A stretch of DNA of 64,000 bases from CAZYQW01 sp964649825 (GTDB lineage: Bacteria; Planctomycetota; B15-G4; JADJEK01), in the NCBI GenBank assembly GCA_964649825.1, contig CAZYQW010000051.1, positions 70,011 through 134,010 of the forward strand. The letters are read 5' to 3'. Shown here in pieces: positions 32,642 to 42,887 of this stretch. The position numbers and the translations under genes were made by a program. The notes under the pieces were generated by a model. It searched no databases and was not told the origin of the DNA. It saw only the letters and a list, made by a program, of their open reading frames with translations. The first letter of the stretch is position 1; each line of letters starts with the position of its first letter.

Positions 32642-35600
32642 ATGACGCAGCGCGAGATTGTCGTCCAGGGAGCCCGCGAGCACAACCTGAAGGGAGTCGA
32701 CCTTCGGTTGCCGCGCGGCGCGTTCACGACGATCACCGGGGTCTCGGGGTCCGGCAAGTCGTCGCTTGCGTTCGACACCATCTATCAGGAGGGGCAGCGG
32801 CGCTTCATCGAGTCGCTCTCCGCGTACGCGCGGCAGTTCCTCGGCACGCTCGAGAAACCGAAGGTCGACCACGTCGAGGGCCTCTCTCCGACGATCTCCA
32901 TCGATCAGAAGACGGTCAACCGCAACCCGCGGTCGACGGTCGGGACCGTCACCGAGATCTTCGACCACCTGCGCCTCCTCTTCGCTCGGCTCGGGACGCC
33001 GCACTGTCCTCGGTGCCGCCGGGCGCTCTCCGCCCAGACGAAGGACCAGATCGCGGACCGCATCCTCGCCGCCGGCGACGGGCGGCGCGTGCACGTCCTC
33101 GCTCCGGTCGTGCGGGGGCGCAAGGGTGAGTACACCAAGGAGCTCGACGGGTTCCGCCTGAAGGGGTTCGTTCGGGCGCGGATCGACGGCGAGGTGCGGC
33201 GCATCGACGAGCCGATCCGCCTCTCGCGCTACCAGAAGCACACGATCGAGCTCGTGATCGATCGGCTGGTGCTCGCGAAGGACAAGGCGAACCGTCTCGC
33301 CGAGGCGATCGAGGCCGCGTTGAAGCTGGGCGACGGCAACGTCGGCGCGTTGATCGACGACGAGCACGTCGCGTACTCGGCCCGCCTCTCCTGTCCCGAC
33401 TGCGAGATCGACTTTCCCGAGCTCGAGCCGCGCCTCTTCTCGTTCAACTCGCCGTACGGCGCCTGCCCGGAGTGCTCGGGGATCGGCGAGACGCGCCGCT
33501 TCGATCCCGAGCTGATCGTGCCGAACCCCGAGCTCTCGATCGCGGGCGGCGCGATCGCGACGATGACGAAGACCGGCTACCTCTCGTACTCGCGGCTCGG
33601 TCCCGAGTCGCTGAAGAAGGTGGCGCGCACGTTCGGCTTCCGGCTCGACCAGCCGTGGAACACGCTGACCGAGGCTCAGCAGAGCGTGCTCCTCCACGGG
33701 TCGGGGACCAAGAAGGTCCGTCTCGCGTGGGAGTACGAGGACGAGCGCGGCCGCACGATCAAGGGGCAGGACAACAAGCCGGTTCCCGGGATCATCCCGA
33801 CGATGGAGAGCTTCTATCGCGTGACGCGCACGCCGCACCTCGAGCGGTACATGGCGCGGCGGCAGTGCTCGGTCTGCGAGGGGACCCGGTTGCGCGCCGA
33901 GGCGCGCGCGGTGCGGTTCCGCGACCGCGAGGTCACCGAGCTCGCAGCGATGACGGTCGACGATCTCCACGGTTGGATCCGGAGCGTGAAGCTCGATCGT
34001 GCCGAGCATCGCATCGGGCGCGAGATCGTGAAGGAGATCGTCGCTCGGCTCGGCTTCCTGGTCGACGTCGGCCTCGGCTACCTGCCGCTCGACCGCGGCG
34101 CGCGCACGTTGTCGGGGGGGGAGGCACAGCGCGTGCGGCTCGCGACGCAGGTCGGGTCGCAGCTCGAGGGCGTCCTCTACGTCCTCGACGAGCCATCGAT
34201 CGGACTGCACCAGCGCGACAACCACCGCCTCATCGAGACGCTGAAGCGGCTGCGCGACCGCGGCAACACCGTCATCGTCGTCGAGCACGACCGCGACACG
34301 ATGCTCGAGTGCGACTTCCTCGTCGACGTGGGCCCCGGCGCCGGGATCCACGGCGGCGAGATCGTCGCGGCCGGCCGCCCGGCGCAGGTGTTCACGAACG
34401 AGCGGTCGACGACGGCGCGCTACCTGCGCGGCGAGCTCTCGATCCCGATGCCGCCCACCACGCGCAAGGGGTCTGGGCACGCGCTCGTGGTGCGCGGCGC
34501 CCGGCAGCACAACTTGAAGGGCGTCGACGTGACGATCCCGCTCGGGTGCTTCGTCGCCGTCACTGGTGTCTCCGGCTCGGGCAAGTCGACGCTGATCGAC
34601 CTCGTGCTGAAGCGGGCGCTGGCGCGACGGCTGCACGGAGCGCGTGAGGTGGTGGGGGAGCACGACGGGATCGAGGGAATCGAGCACGTCGACAAGGTCG
34701 TCGAGATCGATCAGTCGCCGATCGGCCGCACGCCGCGCTCCAACCCCGCGACGTACAGCCGCGCGTTCGACCACATCCGCGACCTGTACGCGTCGATGCC
34801 GGAGTCGAAGGCGCGCGGGTACAAGAAGGGTCGATTCTCGTTCAACGTCGAGGGCGGACGCTGCGAGGAGTGCGGGGGCGCCGGCGTCCGGGTCGTCGAG
34901 ATGCAGTTCCTCGCCGACGTCGAGATCCCGTGCGATTCGTGCGACGGACAGCGCTACAACCGCGAGACCCTCGAGATCGTGTTCAAGGAGCGCAGCATCC
35001 GCGACGTCCTCGAGATGACGATCGACGAGGCGTGCGCGTTCTTCGCCGCGCATCCGAAGCTCTCGCGCATCCTCGAGACGATGCGGGACGTGGGGCTCGG
35101 CTACGTTCAGCTCGGGCAGACGGCCACGACGTTGTCGGGCGGCGAGGCGCAGCGCCTGAAGCTCGCGACCGAGCTCGCGCGGCCGGGAACGGGCAGCACG
35201 TTCTACATCCTCGACGAGCCGACGACCGGCCTGCACTTCGCCGACATCGAGCGGCTCCTCCACGCGTTGCAGGTGCTCGTCGACTGCGGCAACACCGTCG
35301 TCGTCATCGAGCACAACCTCGACGTCGTCAAGGTCGCCGATCACCTCATCGACCTGGGACCCGAGGGCGGGAAGGGCGGCGGCGAGGTGATCTTCAGCGG
35401 CACGCCGCGCCAGGCGATGCGGAGCAAGAAGACGTGGACGGGACGTCTGTTGAACGAGTACCTGAAGCCGGTCGTTCCGAACCAGAGTCCGGTCGTGCGC
35501 GAGACCGGCGAAGGCGACGAGCGCGCGCTCCGCGTGTTCGGGGCCACGAAGAACAACCTCAAGGGCGTCGACGTCGAGATCCCTCACGACGCGCTGACGG

Positions 35601-38422
35601 TCGTCACCGGACGGTCGGGATCGGGCAAGACCTCGCTCGCGTTCGACACGATCTTCGCGGAGGCGCAGCGACGCTTCGTCGAGTCGATGTCGACCTACGC
35701 GCGGCGCTTCTTGTCGCGCATGGATCGCGCGCCGGTCGATCGGATCGAGGGACTGCGACCGGCGATCGCGATCGATCGCCGCGCGGCGTCGAAGAATCCG
35801 CGTTCGACGGTGGCGACCTCGACCGAGATCCACGACTACCTCCGCGTGCTGTTCGCGCGCGTTGGCGCACCGAGGTGTCCCGACTGCGGCGTCGAGCTCG
35901 TCAAGCACGCGCCGGGCGAGGCGGCGGCGGACCTCCTGGAGGCGTGGCCGGATCGGCGCGTTCGGATCCTGGCGCCTCTCTACCGCGCGGACTTCCGGCT
36001 GCCGCTCGCGCTCGAACGGCCCGCGGCGTTCCGCGACCTCGCCGAGGAGCTCAGGAAACAGGGCTTCGCGCGTTACCTGCGGAACGACGAGGAGCTGCGG
36101 TTGGACGAGGCGCTCCCGAGCAACCTGGCGCGCGCGCGGCGGATCGACCTCGTCGTCGACCGCGTCGGCCTCAAGGCGGCCGCGCGCGGCCGCGTCGCAG
36201 ACGCGTTCGAGCAGGCATTCCGGGTCGGCCGCGGCGTGGTGGTCGCGCGCGACGCGAACGGCGGCGAGGAGGAACGCGTCTACACGCGGGCGGCAGCCTG
36301 TCCGCGCCACGGCCACGCGGTCACGGAGGAGCCGCACCCGCGCATGTTCTCGTTCAACTCGCACCTCGGCGCCTGCCCGAGGTGCGACGGGCTCGGACAG
36401 GTCGAACGGTGCGATCCGGACCTGTTCATCGCGGATCCGGACCGTCCGTTGTTCGAGGGGGCGGCCGTCGCGCCGTGGGACTTCGACCTGGCGAAGCCGT
36501 ACTACCCGTTCGTCCAGGTCGTGAAGGAGCTCGAGCGGCGGCTCGGCTTCGACGTCCACGAGCCGTTCGGATCGCTGAAGGTCGAGGCGCAGCACGCGAT
36601 CCTCCGCGGGCACCCCGAGCCGATCGAGATCCACATGGTGCGAGAGACCCGGAACGCTCGCCGCGAGTACAACTACCAGCTCGAGTGGAACGGCATCCTC
36701 GGCTACGTGGAGGCCAAGTATCGCGGCGCCGCGGAGGGCAAGTGGTGGCGGAGCCGGCTCGCGCCGATCATGTCCGAGGGCGTCTGCCCGGACTGCTCCG
36801 GCGCACGGCTCGGGCCGCTGTCGCGCTCGTTCCGCGTGGGGGATCGAACGCTGCACGAGCTGTCGGCGCTCACGGTCGACGAGGCGCTCGAGTGGTTCCG
36901 AACGCTGTCGGTCGAGGGATCGCGCCGCATCGTGGCGAAGGACCTGGTGGCCGAGATCTCGAACCGCCTCGAGGTCCTCTCCGACGTCGGCCTCGGCTAC
37001 CTGACGCTCGACCGCCGGTCCCAGACGCTGTCCGGCGGCGAGGCCCAGCGGATCCGGCTCGCGACCCAGCTCGGCAACCGGCTGGCCGGCGTCCTGTACG
37101 TGTTGGACGAGCCCACGATCGGGCTTCATCCGCGCGACACGGCCCGGCTCATCGATACCCTGAAAGGGCTGAAGGCGCTCGGGAACACGATCCTCGTCGT
37201 GGAGCACGACCTGGACGTGATCCGGGCCGCCGATTACGTGGTCGACGTCGGGCCGGGCGCCGGGCACCTGGGCGGGCGCGTGGTCGCGGCCGGAGACGTC
37301 GAGGCGATCTCGAAGGACGAGCGATCGCTCACCGGTCGCTACCTGCGCGGCGACGCGTCGATCCCGGCCCCGGCGCGGCGACGTCCCATCGACGGCCCCG
37401 CGGTCCAGGTCGTGGCGGCGCGGCTCCACAACCTGCAATCGGTCGACGTCGCGATCCCGCTGGGCGCGTTCACGTGCGTGACCGGCGTGTCCGGCTCGGG
37501 TAAGTCGACCCTGGTGATGGACGTGATCGAACCCGCCCTGCGCGCGCACTTCCAGGACCGGCGGCCGGATCGCCGCGCGTTGGGCGGCGTGACGGTGCCG
37601 TCGCTCCTGTCCGGCCTCTCGGTGGTCGACCAGTCGCCGCTGGGCCCGACGCCCGCGTCGAACCCGGCCACGTACACCGGAGTGTTCGACCACATCCGCG
37701 CGATCTTCGCGTCGACGCCCGAGGCGCGGATGAAGGGGTTCACCAAGCGCCGCTTCTCGTTCAACATGGCCGGCGGCCGCTGCGAGGCGTGCGAGGGGAG
37801 GGGCGTCGTCCAGGTCGAGATGCACTTCCTGTCCGACGTGTACGTGCCGTGCGAAGCGTGCGACGGGAAGCGGTTCGACCGCGAGACCCTCGCGGTGACC
37901 TACGGGGGCCGCTCGATCGCCGAGGTCCTCGACATGGAGGTCTCGGCCGCCGCCGAGTTCTTCCAGCAGCACCGGCGCGTCCACGGCCCGCTCGCGCTCC
38001 TCGAGGACGTCGGCCTCGGCTACCTGCGCCTCGGGCAGTCCGCGACGACGCTGTCGGGCGGCGAGGCGCAGCGCGTCAAGCTGGCCGCCGAGCTCGGTCG
38101 GGTGCGGCAAGGCCACACCCTCTACCTGCTCGACGAGCCGACGACGGGGCTCCATTGCGACGACGTGCTGCTCCTCGTCGACGTGCTGGGGCGGCTCGTC
38201 GACGCCGGCAACACGGTGCTCGTCATCGAGCACAACCCCGACGTCGTCCGCTCGGCCGACCTCGTGATCGACCTCGGACCGGAGGGCGGCGAGGAGGGCG
38301 GGCGCATCGTGGCGGCGGGACGCCCCGAGGAGGTCGCCCGCTGCGCGACGTCCTGGACCGGGCGGCGCTTGCTGGCGGACCTGTCGCCGCCGCCGCGCCC
38401 GCCGCTGGAGAAGACGGCATGA
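32642..38422 (+). CDS. uvrA: Tandem-fused UvrA (excinuclease ABC subunit A), 1926 residues
   Basis: This polypeptide is two UvrA units joined head to tail (about 1-945 and 955-1926). UvrA finds DNA damage for nucleotide excision repair and loads UvrB, normally as a homodimer of about 940-residue subunits. Four ABC nucleotide sites are intact, with Walker A motifs near residues 33, 640, 989 and 1613 and an LSGGEAQR signature after each. The C-terminal zinc modules (GGRCE-C...PC--CDG) are complete in both halves. In the second half the first zinc finger reads C1220-P-R-H1223 in place of Cys-x2-Cys. Similar double UvrAs are known in Chlamydiae and some planctomycetes. The stop overlaps the XPB-like gene. 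Confidence 0.97.
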   Translation: MTQREIVVQGAREHNLKGVDLRLPRGAFTTITGVSGSGKSSLAFDTIYQEGQRRFIESLSAYARQFLGTLEKPKVDHVEGLSPTISIDQKTVNRNPRSTVGTVTEIFDHLRLLFARLGTPHCPRCRRALSAQTKDQIADRILAAGDGRRVHVLAPVVRGRKGEYTKELDGFRLKGFVRARIDGEVRRIDEPIRLSRYQKHTIELVIDRLVLAKDKANRLAEAIEAALKLGDGNVGALIDDEHVAYSARLSCPDCEIDFPELEPRLFSFNSPYGACPECSGIGETRRFDPELIVPNPELSIAGGAIATMTKTGYLSYSRLGPESLKKVARTFGFRLDQPWNTLTEAQQSVLLHGSGTKKVRLAWEYEDERGRTIKGQDNKPVPGIIPTMESFYRVTRTPHLERYMARRQCSVCEGTRLRAEARAVRFRDREVTELAAMTVDDLHGWIRSVKLDRAEHRIGREIVKEIVARLGFLVDVGLGYLPLDRGARTLSGGEAQRVRLATQVGSQLEGVLYVLDEPSIGLHQRDNHRLIETLKRLRDRGNTVIVVEHDRDTMLECDFLVDVGPGAGIHGGEIVAAGRPAQVFTNERSTTARYLRGELSIPMPPTTRKGSGHALVVRGARQHNLKGVDVTIPLGCFVAVTGVSGSGKSTLIDLVLKRALARRLHGAREVVGEHDGIEGIEHVDKVVEIDQSPIGRTPRSNPATYSRAFDHIRDLYASMPESKARGYKKGRFSFNVEGGRCEECGGAGVRVVEMQFLADVEIPCDSCDGQRYNRETLEIVFKERSIRDVLEMTIDEACAFFAAHPKLSRILETMRDVGLGYVQLGQTATTLSGGEAQRLKLATELARPGTGSTFYILDEPTTGLHFADIERLLHALQVLVDCGNTVVVIEHNLDVVKVADHLIDLGPEGGKGGGEVIFSGTPRQAMRSKKTWTGRLLNEYLKPVVPNQSPVVRETGEGDERALRVFGATKNNLKGVDVEIPHDALTVVTGRSGSGKTSLAFDTIFAEAQRRFVESMSTYARRFLSRMDRAPVDRIEGLRPAIAIDRRAASKNPRSTVATSTEIHDYLRVLFARVGAPRCPDCGVELVKHAPGEAAADLLEAWPDRRVRILAPLYRADFRLPLALERPAAFRDLAEELRKQGFARYLRNDEELRLDEALPSNLARARRIDLVVDRVGLKAAARGRVADAFEQAFRVGRGVVVARDANGGEEERVYTRAAACPRHGHAVTEEPHPRMFSFNSHLGACPRCDGLGQVERCDPDLFIADPDRPLFEGAAVAPWDFDLAKPYYPFVQVVKELERRLGFDVHEPFGSLKVEAQHAILRGHPEPIEIHMVRETRNARREYNYQLEWNGILGYVEAKYRGAAEGKWWRSRLAPIMSEGVCPDCSGARLGPLSRSFRVGDRTLHELSALTVDEALEWFRTLSVEGSRRIVAKDLVAEISNRLEVLSDVGLGYLTLDRRSQTLSGGEAQRIRLATQLGNRLAGVLYVLDEPTIGLHPRDTARLIDTLKGLKALGNTILVVEHDLDVIRAADYVVDVGPGAGHLGGRVVAAGDVEAISKDERSLTGRYLRGDASIPAPARRRPIDGPAVQVVAARLHNLQSVDVAIPLGAFTCVTGVSGSGKSTLVMDVIEPALRAHFQDRRPDRRALGGVTVPSLLSGLSVVDQSPLGPTPASNPATYTGVFDHIRAIFASTPEARMKGFTKRRFSFNMAGGRCEACEGRGVVQVEMHFLSDVYVPCEACDGKRFDRETLAVTYGGRSIAEVLDMEVSAAAEFFQQHRRVHGPLALLEDVGLGYLRLGQSATTLSGGEAQRVKLAAELGRVRQGHTLYLLDEPTTGLHCDDVLLLVDVLGRLVDAGNTVLVIEHNPDVVRSADLVIDLGPEGGEEGGRIVAAGRPEEVARCATSWTGRRLLADLSPPPRPPLEKTA

Positions 38423-40134
38423 GCGACGGCCCGTCACGTCTCCCGGCCGAGAAGCCGCTCACGGTCCAGGGCGATCGCACCGTGCTGCTCGAGGTGAACG
38501 CGCCCGGGTTCGCCGAGGCGCGCGACTTCCTCTCCCGCGTCGCCGAGCTCGAGAAGTCGCCGGAGTTCTTCCACACCTACCGCATCACGCCGCTGTCGAT
38601 CTGGAACGCGGCCGCGGCCGGGCTGGACGCCGGCACCATCCTGGAGTTCCTCCGCGAGCGATCCCGGTATCCCGTCCCGCCGAACGTCGAGCGGGACGTG
38701 CACGAGAACATCCGCAAGTTCGGGCTGCTCCGGCTCGAACGTGACGGCGACGCGATCGTGCTGTCGTCGCCCGACCCGGCGCTGCTCCGCGACGTGGCTC
38801 GCAACCAGGCGGTGAAGACGCACCTCGGCCCCGTGCGGGGCCCGGATCGCATCGAAGTGCCGCCCGCGCAGCGCGGCGAAGTGAAGCAGGCGCTCATCCG
38901 CATCGGCTATCCGGTCGAGGACCTCGCCGGCTATTCGGTGGGCGACCCGTACGAAGTCCGTTTCCGCGCGACGACGCGGGCGGGCGCGCCGTTCGGTCTG
39001 CGCCGCTATCAGGCGGACGCGGCGGATGTCTTCTACGCGGGCGGGTCGGAACGCGGCGGGTCCGGGGTGATCGTCCTGCCGTGCGGCGCGGGGAAGACGG
39101 TGGTCGGGCTCGCGGTCATGCACCGCGTCGGGGCGCGGACGCTCGTGCTCACGACGAACGTCGTCGCGGTGCGGCAGTGGAGGTCGGAGCTGCTCGACAA
39201 GACCGACGTCCCGCCCGAGGACGTCGGCGAGTACACCGGCGAGACGAAGGTCGTGAAGCCGATCACGATCGCCACCTACCAGATCCTCACGTACCGGCGG
39301 CGGAAGTCGGATCCGTTCGTCCACTTCGATCTCTTCTCGGCGGCGCGGTGGGGGCTCGTGATCTACGACGAGGTCCACCTGCTCCCCGCCCCGGTGTTCC
39401 GGGTGACGGCGGACATCCAGGCGACGCGCCGGCTTGGGTTGACCGCGACGCTGGTTCGCGAGGACCGCAAGGAGGACGAGGTCTTCTCCCTGATCGGTCC
39501 GAAGAAGTTCGACGTGCCGTGGAAGGTGCTCGAGCGGCAGGGATGGATCGCCCACGCGCGGTGCATCGAGGTCCGGGTGCCGATCCCCGACGAGATGAAG
39601 GCGCGGTACCAGAACAGCTCCGCCCGCGCCCAGTTCCGCCTCGCCTCCGAGAACCCGGCCAAGGTCGGGGTGGTGGAGACCCTGCTCGGGCTCCATCGCG
39701 ACGAGCGCAAGCTCGTCATCGGTCAGTACATAGACCAGCTCGACGATCTCGCCGCCCGGCTCGAGGCGCCGCTCATCACCGGCAAGACGCCGAACAAGGA
39801 GCGCGAGCGACTCTACAAGATGTTCCGCGAAGGGGAGATTCCCCTGCTTCTGGTCTCTAAGGTGGGAAACTTTGCAATCGACCTGCCAGATGCATCGGTG
39901 GCGATCCAGGTCTCCGGGACCTTCGGATCGCGTCAGGAGGAAGCTCAGAGGTTGGGGCGCATCCTCCGCCCGAAGTCGAACGGCACGTCGGCTTGGTTCT
40001 ACAGCCTGGTCACGCGCGAGTCGAAGGAGTCGGAGTTCGCCAACCATCGGCAGCTCTTCCTGACCGAACAGGGGTACTCCTACGAGATCTGCGACGTCGA
40101 CCAGCTTCTTCCGTCGCCGGAGGCGGACTGCTAG
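38419..40134 (+). CDS. XPB/Rad25-type DNA helicase
   Basis: This 571-residue superfamily 2 helicase resembles XPB, the TFIIH translocase of eukaryotic repair and transcription. After an N-terminal XPB-like region (about 1-190) come Walker A PCGAGKT (about 222-228), a DEVH box (D317-H320) and the XPB-specific RED motif (R347-E348-D349). The second helicase lobe ends with a QEEAQRLGRILRPK motif VI. ATG 38419 overlaps the uvrA stop, and the next gene begins 3 nt after its end, placing it in one transcription unit with uvrA. Its role in repair is inferred from that linkage. XPB homologues occur in archaea and some bacteria. Confidence 0.92.
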   Translation: MSDGPSRLPAEKPLTVQGDRTVLLEVNAPGFAEARDFLSRVAELEKSPEFFHTYRITPLSIWNAAAAGLDAGTILEFLRERSRYPVPPNVERDVHENIRKFGLLRLERDGDAIVLSSPDPALLRDVARNQAVKTHLGPVRGPDRIEVPPAQRGEVKQALIRIGYPVEDLAGYSVGDPYEVRFRATTRAGAPFGLRRYQADAADVFYAGGSERGGSGVIVLPCGAGKTVVGLAVMHRVGARTLVLTTNVVAVRQWRSELLDKTDVPPEDVGEYTGETKVVKPITIATYQILTYRRRKSDPFVHFDLFSAARWGLVIYDEVHLLPAPVFRVTADIQATRRLGLTATLVREDRKEDEVFSLIGPKKFDVPWKVLERQGWIAHARCIEVRVPIPDEMKARYQNSSARAQFRLASENPAKVGVVETLLGLHRDERKLVIGQYIDQLDDLAARLEAPLITGKTPNKERERLYKMFREGEIPLLLVSKVGNFAIDLPDASVAIQVSGTFGSRQEEAQRLGRILRPKSNGTSAWFYSLVTRESKESEFANHRQLFLTEQGYSYEICDVDQLLPSPEADC

Positions 40135-40137
40135 ACG

Positions 40138-42258
40138 ATGACCGATCAACTGCATGGACCACGAGCCCCTTGCCTCGAACGCCTGCTGCGCGAGCGATCG
40201 AGATCCGAACTCGGTGAGTTCTTCGCGTTCTGGGATGGACGCGGCCCGGCGCCGAAGACGTCCGACGAGTTGATCGACTCGCTCGTGACGCGAATGACGG
40301 AAGAGGAGTCCGTCCGCAAGCGCCTCAAGTTCCTCTCGAAGAAGCTCGTCGACCTGCTCAAGTTCCTGTTGCGCGACCGCGCGTTCACCGTGACGCGCGA
40401 GAACGTCCTGCGCTCGCGGCTCTTCAACTACATGAGCCAGTACGAGGTCGAGGCGGCGCTGAACGCGCTGCAGAAACGCGGTTTCGTGTTCCAGATCGGC
40501 GACCGCACGAACGGGTCGGACGATCACGTCGCGTTCTCGGTCCCGAACGACCTGGGCGAAGTGCTGCACGCGTTCCTGTGGGACGAGGAGTGCCCGCTCA
40601 AGGACACCTTCAGTCTGCGCGCGTACTTGAAGCACGTGGGGGCGAGCGAGCTCGATCACTTTGCGCGCGTCCTCAGCGAGCCGAAGGAGCTCTCCGACCT
40701 CGACGTCGCGGTCCATCAGCTCTGCCAACCGGCCGAGATCGTCCATCGGATCCGGGCGCTCGAGCCGGACGTTCAGGACGCCCTCGCCGCCGTGGTCCAG
40801 GAGACCGGCGGATTCGCGCCGAAGTCCTTGTACGACCGCCTGCGCGGGACCAAGCCGAGGTGGGACCGCCGTCGCTTCAAGCGCGCGTTCGAAGAGTCGT
40901 ACCTCGGCACGGTGCGCCACCTCGCGCTGGGCGAGTACGGCATCAACCACTTCGACGACACGCTCGTCATCTTCGACGAGGTGATCGCGGTCTACCGCCG
41001 CGACGTCGGTCCGGATCCCGCGCAGAACGTCGCCGACGTCAAGACGTGCGGCGTCGACCTGATCTCGGACATCTCCAACTTCCTCTCGTTCGTCGCGCAC
41101 AACCGCGTGCGGCTCACGCTGAACGGACAGATCTACCGGACCGTCACGAAGAAGCTCGCCGAGCAGTTCATCCTGACCCAGAAGCCCGAGTTCGTCGGGT
41201 TCGACCCGTTCCAGTACGTATACGACTTCTGCGTCACGACGAAGCTCGTCCAGCGCCGGCCCGATCGCTCGCTGCACATCACCGTGAAGGGGCGCAAGTG
41301 GGAGACCGAGCGGCTCGGCAAGAAGCTCCGCGTGCTGCTCGACTTCGCGTTCGACGAGCCGTTGCGCGACGGCGACCTGTTCCACGCCTCGCGGCTGCGC
41401 GAGCAGCTCCTCGCGCTCCTGGGGACGCAGCAGGTCGGCAAGTTCCACGATGGAATGGCGCTGCCGTTCGCGGCTCGCAACGCGTACGTCTCGCGCCTCG
41501 AGGTCGATCACGTCCGCGATGCGTTCCAGAACCGGTATCAGTACGCTCCGACCGCCGTCATGCGCGACGCGGCCGGACTCGCCCAGTCGCTCTTCCAGTG
41601 GCTTCGGGACCGGCTCTACCTGCTCGGACTCGTCGACCTCGGCTGCCACGGCGACACGTCGATCGCCGTGCGGCTCACTCCGCTCGGGGCGCGCGCGCTC
41701 GGTCGCGAGCTCCCCGCCGACCTCGCGGCGGCGGGCCGCCCGCTCATGGTCAACCCGGACTTCGAGGTGCTGCTCTTCCCGGAGGAGGGGGACACCTACG
41801 ACCTGATCACGCGGCTCGACCGATTCGCGGAGCGGCAAAGCTCCGACTCCGTCTATCGGTACAAGGTGACCGCCCCGTCGATCGAGAAGGCGGTGGCCGA
41901 GGGAAACGACGTGGCCGAGATCCTGCGCGTCCTGTCCGAGAACGCGCGCGGGGCGATCCCCCAGAACGTCGTCTACTCGATCAAGGAGTGGGCGGGGCAC
42001 GTCCGGTTCGTGAGCGCGAAGCGGATGGTGGTCCTGCGCGGCCGCAACCGCGAGATCATGGATCGCGTGCTGCGCACGCTGTCGGCGTGCGGCGTCGGCG
42101 CCGAACGGCTGTCGCCGACGGCGATCGTGGTGGAGGACCACGCCGACCTCACGAGCGTCGAGAAGGACCTCTCGGCGGACGGTGTCTTCATCGAGGGCGT
42201 TTCCGTGAACGGCAACGGCCGAGCCAAGCACGAGCCGGAGACTCCGTCCCCGTCGTGA
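40138..42258 (+). CDS. Helicase-associated protein (XPB/Ssl2 N-terminal-like)
   Basis: This 706-residue, largely helical protein has winged-helix-like segments. One region (about 535-560) reads GRPLMVNPDFEVLLFPEEGD, typical of the helicase-associated domain found fused or adjacent to bacterial XPB-like helicases. No Walker motifs or nuclease signatures were seen, so it is probably a DNA-binding or regulatory partner of the upstream helicase. Archaeal XPB pairs with the nuclease Bax1; whether this protein plays an analogous role is unknown. It begins 3 nt after the helicase stop and overlaps thiE by 4 nt (GTGA). Confidence 0.75.
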   Translation: MTDQLHGPRAPCLERLLRERSRSELGEFFAFWDGRGPAPKTSDELIDSLVTRMTEEESVRKRLKFLSKKLVDLLKFLLRDRAFTVTRENVLRSRLFNYMSQYEVEAALNALQKRGFVFQIGDRTNGSDDHVAFSVPNDLGEVLHAFLWDEECPLKDTFSLRAYLKHVGASELDHFARVLSEPKELSDLDVAVHQLCQPAEIVHRIRALEPDVQDALAAVVQETGGFAPKSLYDRLRGTKPRWDRRRFKRAFEESYLGTVRHLALGEYGINHFDDTLVIFDEVIAVYRRDVGPDPAQNVADVKTCGVDLISDISNFLSFVAHNRVRLTLNGQIYRTVTKKLAEQFILTQKPEFVGFDPFQYVYDFCVTTKLVQRRPDRSLHITVKGRKWETERLGKKLRVLLDFAFDEPLRDGDLFHASRLREQLLALLGTQQVGKFHDGMALPFAARNAYVSRLEVDHVRDAFQNRYQYAPTAVMRDAAGLAQSLFQWLRDRLYLLGLVDLGCHGDTSIAVRLTPLGARALGRELPADLAAAGRPLMVNPDFEVLLFPEEGDTYDLITRLDRFAERQSSDSVYRYKVTAPSIEKAVAEGNDVAEILRVLSENARGAIPQNVVYSIKEWAGHVRFVSAKRMVVLRGRNREIMDRVLRTLSACGVGAERLSPTAIVVEDHADLTSVEKDLSADGVFIEGVSVNGNGRAKHEPETPSPS

Positions 42259-42887
42259 ACGCGCTCGGCGGACGGTTGCGGCTCGTCGTGGTCACGCCAG
42301 GCCGAGGGGAACGACGCGAGCTCGAGTCGCTCGCGGGCGCGGCGTTCGCGGGCGGGGCCACGACGGTCTGGGTGAGAGAGCGATCGATGAGCGATCTGGA
42401 CCTTCGCGATGCGCTCGCGTCGATCGGAGCGGTCGCGCGAGACCACGGCGCGTTCGTCCTCGTGAGCGGCCGCGCCGACCTCGCGCTCGAGCTCGGCCTC
42501 GAGGGCGTGCACCTCGGCCATCTCGACGAGGCGCCGGGCACGGTCCGGGCCCGGTACGGCGACCGCCTGCGGATCGGGTTCTCCGCGCACGACCCCATCG
42601 ATGCGGCCGCCGTCGCCGCCAGCGACTACGTCACGCTTTCGCCGGTCTTCCCGACGCCGTCCAAGGCCGGGATCCGGGACGCCCTCGGCGTGGACCGCTT
42701 CGCGGCGGGCGTCGCGACGATCGAGAAGCCGGTCGTCGCGCTCGGCGGGATCGACTCCGGGCGGATCGAGGCCGTGCTGCGGGCCGGCGCCTGCGGCATC
42801 GCGGTCATGCGCGCCGTCACCGAGGCGTCCGATCCGGCCGCCGCGACCCGGGCGCTCCGGCGCCGCATCGACGAGGTGCTCGCGTGA
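42255..42887 (+). CDS. thiE: ThiE/TenI-family thiamine-phosphate synthase-like protein
   Basis: ThiE joins HMP-PP and thiazole phosphate to form thiamine phosphate. The 210-residue TIM-barrel protein shows GGATTVWVRER, GLEGVHLGHLDEAPGTVR (phosphate-binding region), the strand VTLSPVFPTPSKAG, and VVALGGIDSGRI with GACGIAVM near the end. The usual INDR/NDRVD active-site motif is altered to VSGRADLAL, so it might be TenI-like instead. Linkage to thiL 556 nt downstream supports the thiamine pathway. It starts with GTG overlapping the preceding stop. Confidence 0.82.
   Translation: MNALGGRLRLVVVTPGRGERRELESLAGAAFAGGATTVWVRERSMSDLDLRDALASIGAVARDHGAFVLVSGRADLALELGLEGVHLGHLDEAPGTVRARYGDRLRIGFSAHDPIDAAAVAASDYVTLSPVFPTPSKAGIRDALGVDRFAAGVATIEKPVVALGGIDSGRIEAVLRAGACGIAVMRAVTEASDPAAATRALRRRIDEVLA

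Noticed and set aside
32636..38437. Open frame of more than 1900 codons antisense to uvrA
   Set aside because: It mirrors the uvrA coding sequence. It is a product of high GC third-position bias, is rich in Arg/Asp/Val/Leu with no recognisable domain, and lies on the strand opposite a clear gene.
38434..42231. Long antisense open frame across the XPB-like and helicase-associated genes
   Set aside because: Same GC-bias artefact; no domain and no ribosome site, while the plus strand has strong family motifs.
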